DNA of 20,686 nucleotides from an uncultured Candidatus Altimarinota bacterium. Its GTDB lineage: Bacteria > Patescibacteriota > Gracilibacteria > BD1-5 > JAGOOR01. Position numbers and translations under genes: made by a program. Position 1 is the first letter of the stretch. Every line of letters starts with the position of its first letter. Below are positions 15,990-20,686 of the stretch, piece by piece. The notes below the pieces were generated by a model that saw only the letters and a list, made by a program, of their open reading frames with translations, was not told where the DNA came from and did not search any database. The stretch is taken from contig CALEVN010000002.1 of the NCBI GenBank assembly GCA_937924685.1, forward strand, positions 1-20,686. The letters run 5' to 3'.

Positions 15990-16703
15990 CTACTGTTCAG
16001 GGCTCTTGATATAATAGAAAATTTTTTCTCTACCTATACCGATTCCATCTGGATGAGGATCAAATACCATCTTTCATTTTCTATACATAACCATATGCCC
16101 CATTTGTGTGCATCGTGGACTATCACCAGAGGCGAAATAATAATCTTCACCTACCATTCAAAGTACTTCTTCATGTTCCTGACTTAAGCAAAACTCTTTT
16201 CAAAGCATTCTGAAATATACTTGTCACATAACTCACCAAAAACCATATGGCATACCTGGGTGCATCATTGTTTCAAATCTTGGTATATGAGAGAGACATT
16301 TTCCTAGATAATTAGCTACACATGTTGCCACACAATTGCCACAGCTCTCATCTCGTACATCCTCCCCAAATTTTGTTTGAATTGGATTTTTCCATTTTCA
16401 TCTCTCAAGAAAGTCTCTTATATGTATGTAGGATGTGGGAGTTGTACCGGATGGTTTTTTTTCTTCTGCATCAGGGATCACACATATGATTCTGGTTTGT
16501 ATGTTTGATTTTTTCTTTTCTTCTGCCACTTTTTTAGCTCTTTCATATGTATCTGGATCTTCATTTTCATTGCCAAAAATAAGAGAGTATTCGGATTCAT
16601 GAAGTGTTCGAGTGATCTTTGAGATTGTTGAGAGAGTGAGTTGCTTGCTTTTTGTTTCGTCTTTTCAAGGATTTAGACTGAAAACTGTATGGAGTGGTTT
16701 CAT
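15990..16703 (-). CDS. Papain-like cysteine-peptidase-fold protein, phage-type
   Basis: With TGA as Gly the frame gives 237 residues from ATG 16703-16701 to TAG 15992-15990; in the standard code only scraps remain. The C-terminal half has SCGNCVATCVANYLGKCLSHIP, then SPRCTQMGHMVMYRKGKMVF and DPHPDGIGI. A Cys after a G-N-C stretch, a later His in a strand and DPHP-x-G resemble a family of short cysteine-peptidase-like proteins often seen in phage genomes (GNCxxACxASLL ... HAVV ... HDPHPS), recalled from memory. Candidate catalytic residues are a Cys in CVATC, the His of GHMV and the Asp of DPHP. The N-terminal 100 residues (MKPLHTVFSLNPGKDETK...) form a separate charged alpha/beta region I cannot place. 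A candidate regulatory RNA with a terminator directly precedes it. Its role is unknown; a prophage or defence remnant is possible. Confidence 0.6.
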
Positions 16704-16723
16704 AAAATAAATAAGTAAAACAA

Positions 16724-16749
16724 TAAAAATCCCCTTCGAGGAAGGGGAT
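16724..16749 (-). terminator. Intrinsic terminator of the leader RNA
   Basis: On the minus strand a 9-bp stem ATCCCCTTC/GAAGGGGAT with a 3-nt loop is followed by a T-rich run (TTTTTATTG). It lies upstream of the start codon at 16703, so it would control entry into that gene. Confidence 0.8.
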
Positions 16750-16851
16750 GGAATTTGAGTATGAGATTTAGCTCCGTGAGCTGCGTCTTACGCCGAAAAA
16801 GCATCCCCTCTGGAATGCGCTTCGGCGAACTATGTAAGACGAAATAAACAT
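16724..16851 (-). ncRNA. Candidate structured leader RNA or small RNA
   Basis: Transcribed on the minus strand from about 16851, after a TATAAT. The RNA can form P1 (16841-16835 with 16790-16784, 7 bp) and P2 (16827-16821 with 16797-16791, 7 bp), capped by P3 (16818-16812 with 16807-16801). P4 is AGCTC-ACG-GAGCT (16782-16770), and the last element is a terminator hairpin (16749-16729). The P3 strand GAGGGGATG (plus 16802-16810) can instead pair with the 5' arm of the terminator, CATCCCCTTC, giving mutually exclusive folds as in riboswitches. The element ends 21 nt before the ATG of the cysteine-peptidase-like gene. It matches no riboswitch I know. It may be a cis regulator or a stand-alone small RNA. 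Confidence 0.55.
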
Positions 16852-16857
16852 GGAATT

Positions 16858-16885
16858 ATTATAGTTGTTTTTTCTTCTCGTCAAA
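16858..16885 (-). promoter_or_regulatory. Promoter of the candidate leader RNA
   Basis: On the minus strand TATAAT (16863-16858) is preceded by TTGACG at 15 bp, or TTTTGA at 17 bp. Transcription would start near 16851, just before the P1 stem. Confidence 0.55.
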
Positions 16886-16887
16886 AT

Positions 16888-16916
16888 TTGATTTACAGGC
16901 CTAGTTATGCTAATAT
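16888..16916 (+). promoter_or_regulatory. Promoter for the 16923-18741 operon, leaderless geometry
   Basis: TTGATT (16888-16893), a 17-bp spacer and TAATAT (16911-16916) are followed by the ATG after 6 nt, the same spacing as upstream of 7145. The +1 should fall on the start codon. Confidence 0.6.
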
Positions 16917-16922
16917 AAAAGT

Positions 16923-17288
16923 ATGAAAAAGTTTCTTCTCATCATTTTGGCCTTCTCAGGGCTTGTTTTAGCCCTCACAGATACTGATTCTGATGGTATT
17001 TCAGATGACAAGGATATCTGTCCTCGAGTGTATGCCCGTTCGGAGACAGGATGTCCGACATTAACAGTATCTTCTGTTAATTTGTCTCTTAATTCTTGTC
17101 TCACAGCACAGCTCAAAAAAGGGAAAGTAATTAATACTGTAACGCCTATTTGTGATAAGAGTGTTTGTCCTCAGATTTCAAAAGTTGTCGGATTTCAACC
17201 GTGTGATCCCATTTTTCCAATTATATTTGATACAAAGTGAAACCCACTTATCCGTGGTTCTGTCTTCATAGTAGATTATACGCATTAA
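16923..17288 (+). CDS. Exported Cys-rich protein with thrombospondin type 3 repeat
   Basis: The protein has 121 residues from ATG 16923 to TAA 17286-17288, reading through TGA at 17238 (DTKGNPL). A signal peptide, MKKFLLIILAFSGLVLA, precedes DTDSDGISDDKDICP (about 20-34). This Asp-rich calcium-binding repeat is of the thrombospondin type 3 kind found in OmpA-like and surface proteins. Six Cys in the mature part suggest disulfides. There is no lipobox. It ends 1 bp before the mechanosensitive channel gene and is co-transcribed with it, so it probably acts in the same envelope compartment; a direct link is inference. The standard code would cut it 16 residues short. Confidence 0.75.
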
Positions 17289-17289
17289 T

Positions 17290-18741
17290 ATGTTTCGTCG
17301 TTTATTCCTCTCCATTACTCTTCTATTTTTTACACTTCCTCTCTTTGCGGAAGATATGTCTGGATCGGTCGATGTGGTCAGTACAAATAGTCTCAATCAA
17401 AATACGAGCTTTCTCTCCACAGGAGATACGATTAAAAAACTTGAAGCCCGTAGGATTGAGCTCAATTCTACGATTAATCTCGAACAAAATAGAGTTCTCG
17501 ACGAGGTAAAAAAGAGGGATGTAATTCAAAACACCCTGAGTGATATAGATAATCTCCTCAAGGAATGGTCTCAGCTCAATATCCAAAAAATAGAATTATC
17601 CCTCTCTCCTCATCCAGAAAATGTCAAAAATGATCTAGAAAAAGTAACAAAAGATCTCGAGACGAAACAAGCCTCTCTCGCCAATAGGATAATTGTCCTC
17701 TCTCAAGCCCTTGATGCTGGTCCGTTTTCTACGAGTACGCCCTTTATCGACCTGCAGAGAGAGCTGCCCGCACTTCGTAAGCTCGCTCGTAAAAACATAG
17801 ATGATTCAGCTATGGTTATAGCCGTGGCAGAGAAAAAACATAATGATTTCATCGAATCAAAAAAGAAAGAACTCGAAGCAGTAAATGTGGAGCTGGAAAG
17901 GCTCAGACAAGTTCGTAATATTCAGTTCTCTCGAACAGCCCAACAAATAGGATGGTACCTTTTTGTTTTTGTTTTTCTCTACATATTTAAAATTGCTTCT
18001 CGGAGTCTCATGCGAAGGGTATCAAAGGATTTTTCAAAATCTCACAAAGAAGCCCTCTCTCTCGCTCATAGATGGATTTTTAATATCCTTTTTGTCTGAG
18101 CATTCCTCGTTATATTTGCTGCTGAATTTGTTTCCCTTCTCCCTTTTGTTGCGATCATAGGTACGGCGATAGGATTAGCCCTCCGTGATGCTATTTATTC
18201 GTTTATCGGATGGTTTGCTGTTGGTTCTGAATCGGGGTATCAAGAAGGAGATTTTATAGAATTTGAAGGAACACAAGGTCGTGTCTACAAAATCACTCCT
18301 GTCATTACCAATATTGAAGAATACGGTAACCAATGATTTACAGGTAAAATCATATCTTTCCCAAATAAAACTATTTTTGAGAAAAATATCAAAAACTGGT
18401 CTCGGGGGTCTGATTTTTCTCTCATGTCACTCGAGTTTCTCCTGACACATACGAGTAATATAGAAAAGGCCAAAGAGATGCTTATGAAAGTTGTCTACCA
18501 GAAAGACATCTCTCTGTATTATCAGTTCCGTCGAGAAATCGCTACATTCAAAAATACATTTGGATATTCAGATGATGATCTCAAGCCTCAAATTCATGTC
18601 ATGGTTGAACCACGAGGTATCATGCTCCGTATTCGAGTGCTCGTCCATGTCAAGAATAAGCTCACTGAACAAGCTCGTATCATGGAGTCATTTACTGAAC
18701 TCGTACAAAAACAATCAGATATAGCATTCCGACAGGTCTAG
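17290..18741 (+). CDS. MscS-family mechanosensitive channel
   Basis: This 483-residue protein starts with a signal peptide (MFRRLFLSITLLFFTLPLFA). A long helical, coiled-coil-rich extracytoplasmic region follows (about 45-215, with ELEAVNVELERLRQVRNIQF). Membrane helices are at about 220-238 and 262-282, then LLPFVAIIGTAIGLALRDAI (284-303), the pore-lining helix with the Gly/Ala pattern typical of MscS TM3. Next comes the MscS beta domain (GYQEGDFIEFEGTQGRVYKI, ITNIEEYGNQ, SFPNKTIFEKNIKNWS) and the alpha/beta C-terminal domain. These channels open under membrane tension to release solutes on osmotic downshock. Two TGA codons (Gly270, and GF in NQGFTG) break the frame in the standard code. Its TAG abuts the stop of the convergent methyltransferase with no base between. 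Confidence 0.92.
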
Positions 18742-19608
18742 TTAGGCTTTCCAGCGAGCATAAACCCCAGTTGTGAGACTTCGTTCGCTCTTTGTTTCTT
18801 GTATCCCCAGTTCTCCATGTTCTATGGTTCATTCAGGAAGGATGTCTGCTAGGATATTTGCAAGTGTTGTCGAGAAAATACTTGATGCGTACGTATTGAC
18901 GAGGAAAAAGAGTGGTTCTGGAGAGATAATTTTTCTGATACTTTCGAGGAGGAGAGGGAAGGAGATATCGAATTCCCATTTTTCTCCATTTGCTCCATGT
19001 CCAAAAACAGGAGGATCCATGATAAAGCCATCGTAGGTATTTCATCGACGCACCTCTCGCTCGACAAACTTCACAACATCATCCAATATCCAACGAATCG
19101 AATCTTGTGGTAGTTTTGAGAACTCCATGTTTTTCTGTGCCCAACCAATAGTTGGCTTTGATCCATCGACATGAGTCACTTTTGCACCTTCCTTGGCACA
19201 AGCAATAGATGCTATGCCTGTATAGGCAAAGAGGTTGAGAACTTTCGGTTCTTTTCTTCCTGATTTTCGTATCACCTGACGTGTCCAATCCCAATGCATG
19301 GCTTGTTCTGGGAACACGCCGACATGGCGATAGGGTGACCAGCGACATTGCCACGAGAGGTCGCCATAGGACATCATCCAATCCCTCACATCACTTGGGG
19401 TTTTCATCCATTTACCTTGTCCTCCACCACTCTTGTCAAAAAAGGCATCCCAATCCCAGTTTTCTTCTTTGCGACTCCAGAGAGCCTGTGATTCTGGTCG
19501 CGCTATTGTAAATTCTCAGTAGCGTTCAAACTTCATACCATCTCCAGAATCGAGGAGTTCGTAATCTGGATAAGACGTCAGGAGGAGATGGGAGGGGATG
19601 AGGGGCAT
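18742..19608 (-). CDS. Class I SAM-dependent methyltransferase, RlmI-like
   Basis: The protein has 288 residues from ATG 19608-19606 to TAA. YELLDSGDGMKFERYGEFTI and RPESQALW (about 12-42) form the N-terminal element typical of RlmI-type rRNA methyltransferase relatives. SAM-binding motif I is VLNLFAYTGIASIACAKEGA (about 122-141), then VTHVDGSKPTIGWAQKN (motif II). FIMDPPVFGHG (about 199-209) is the D-P-P-x-F catalytic-type motif. Three glycines are TGA, splitting the ORF in the standard code. The likely substrate is rRNA, but the N-terminal PUA domain of true RlmI is missing, so the target is uncertain. It follows the ABC exporter gene by 12 bp on the same strand. Confidence 0.85.
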
Positions 19609-19620
19609 AAGGCGATTATA

Positions 19621-20686
19621 TTATATTTTTCTAGTATTCATTATTTCTCTTACTATTCCACTCTGCAGATCCACCATACCAGCATACTTTCCTCAGAGCT
19701 TCAGGAGTTGTTTGTGTGTTCCTCTCTCGACTATCTTTCCTTTTTCCAGGACGATGATATCATCGGCACTTTTGACTGTTTGAAGTCTGTGGGCTATGAC
19801 GATGACGGTACGTCACTGAAAGAGGTGTTCAAATGCTTTTGCTACCTTTTCTTCACTATAACTATCCAGTGCTGCTGTTGGTTCATCGAGGAGGATGATT
19901 TCTGGATCCTTCAGAAATATCTTTGCAATAGCGAGACGTTGTTTCTGTCCTCATGATAATCTGACTCATCTTTCACCAATTTCTGTCTTGATACCGTTTT
20001 CGAGTTCATAAATGAACTGACATTCAGCGAGCTCGATGGCTTCTTTGATTTCTTTCTGTGTTGGTTTCTTTTTGGCTCCATAGAGCAAATTTTCTTCTAT
20101 TGTTCCATCAAAGACTGATGGCTCTTGTGTGAGATATCCGATATGAGGATAGTAGCTATCGAGACGAATGGAAGTGATATCTTGATTATCTATCTTGAGT
20201 TCTCCAGCAGTTGGTCTCATATATCCTGCGAGGAGTTTCATAAGCGTTGTTTTTCCCGATCAAGATCGTCCTACTAGTGCGGTGCGCTTCCCTCACTCTA
20301 TATTGAGCGATAGTTTAGAAAAAACATTCTCAATACCAGTATTATACAAAAAAGAGAGGTTTTTAATTTTGAAATCCCCCTTAGTAAAAGTAAAATTTTT
20401 ACCCACATCATACCCAGCTATTTCATCTGTATGATCTATAAAATCCCATAGTTTCTCGACATGTACAAATTCTTTTGTAAGATCTTTTATGAAATCAATA
20501 AAGGGGAGAAATAGAGAGAGTGCGAGAATGCTTATAGTGATAATATCAATACTGTTTTTTGTATTCTCGAGGATACCTCTATGCGTCAAAAATAAAAACC
20601 CCGCTATAATTCACAGTATAAGAAAATAGGGAACGTCATACATGAGGCTTAGATATTCATTTCTTCTTTCAGCATAGATATATTGT
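19621..20686 (-). CDS. ABC exporter, fused membrane and ATPase domains (partial)
   Basis: Only the C-terminal 355 residues lie in the window; the start is beyond 20686. The visible membrane part includes YFLILGIIAGFLFLT and IDIITISILALSLFLPFIDF, the last two transmembrane helices of a type I exporter. The ATPase domain has Walker A GRSGSGKTT (the second Gly is TGA), the Q-loop in YLTQEPSVFDGTIEENLLYG, signature RLSGGQKQR (its first Gly is TGA), Walker B IILLDEPTAALD and the switch His in VIVIAHRLQTV. The protein presumably works as a dimer to export lipids, peptides or drugs; the substrate is unknown. Because essential ATPase glycines are TGA, this gene is among the best evidence for the altered code. 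Confidence 0.95.

Noticed and set aside
19621..20686. TGA read as tryptophan (code 4)
   Set aside because: Trp in the Walker A loop and LSGGQ would destroy the ATPase, and TGG is used normally at conserved Trp sites such as FWSR and LWTKG in HisI.
1..20686. CRISPR array, insertion sequence or integrase
   Set aside because: I see no regularly spaced repeats, transposase motifs or terminal inverted repeats; the only long direct repeat is the cdd1 fragment pair.

Overview
The window comes from a bacterium that reads UGA as glycine (translation table 25), as known for Candidatus Gracilibacteria (BD1-5) and Absconditabacteria (SR1). Nearly every gene is broken by in-frame TGA under the standard code and becomes full length when TGA is read as Gly. 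TGA falls on conserved glycines: the ABC Walker A loop and LSGGQ signature, LepA and HisI. All genes end in TAA or TAG. The sequence is AT-rich, genes are tightly packed, and start codons mostly lack a Shine-Dalgarno sequence. The two phyla cannot be told apart from this window. All coding coordinates below use TGA = Gly.

Layout. (1) 1-3489, + strand: a consensus promoter drives three overlapping or adjacent genes for a radical SAM protein, an ATP-grasp ligase and a Nudix hydrolase. It looks like an uncharacterised small-molecule or peptide-modification operon. (2) 3500-4288, - strand: a type II toxin-antitoxin pair (PhD/YefM antitoxin, RelE-like toxin) followed by a Cdd1-type helix-hairpin-helix protein. 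A 35-nt direct repeat of the cdd1 5' end lies upstream of the antitoxin. (3) 4384-6982, - strand: PNPase (pnp) and a small two-TM membrane protein. (4) 7145-8660, + strand: two adjacent genes of unknown function. (5) 8666-10342, - strand: tRNA-Thr(CGU), pth, a pilin/VirB2-like membrane protein, khpA and rpsP. (6) 10480-11887, + strand: a lone 2-oxoacid:ferredoxin oxidoreductase beta subunit and a dCMP deaminase. (7) 11953-14010, + strand: a TrpR/YerC-type regulator, a 62-aa protein, an unusual HisI and HisG. (8) 14052-16703, - strand: lepA and a cysteine-peptidase-like protein preceded by a candidate structured leader RNA with a terminator. (9) 16923-18741, + strand: an exported Cys-rich calcium-repeat protein and an MscS-like channel. 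(10) 18742-20686, - strand: a SAM methyltransferase and the 3' part of an ABC exporter that runs off the window.

No stretch longer than about 220 bases lacks a gene. The longest, 16704-16922, holds the candidate regulatory RNA and two divergent promoters. The best leads are that RNA, the radical SAM/ATP-grasp/Nudix operon, the rearranged metal site in HisI next to a possible histidine regulator, and recurrent promoter geometry predicting leaderless mRNAs. No CRISPR array, insertion sequence or rRNA is visible.
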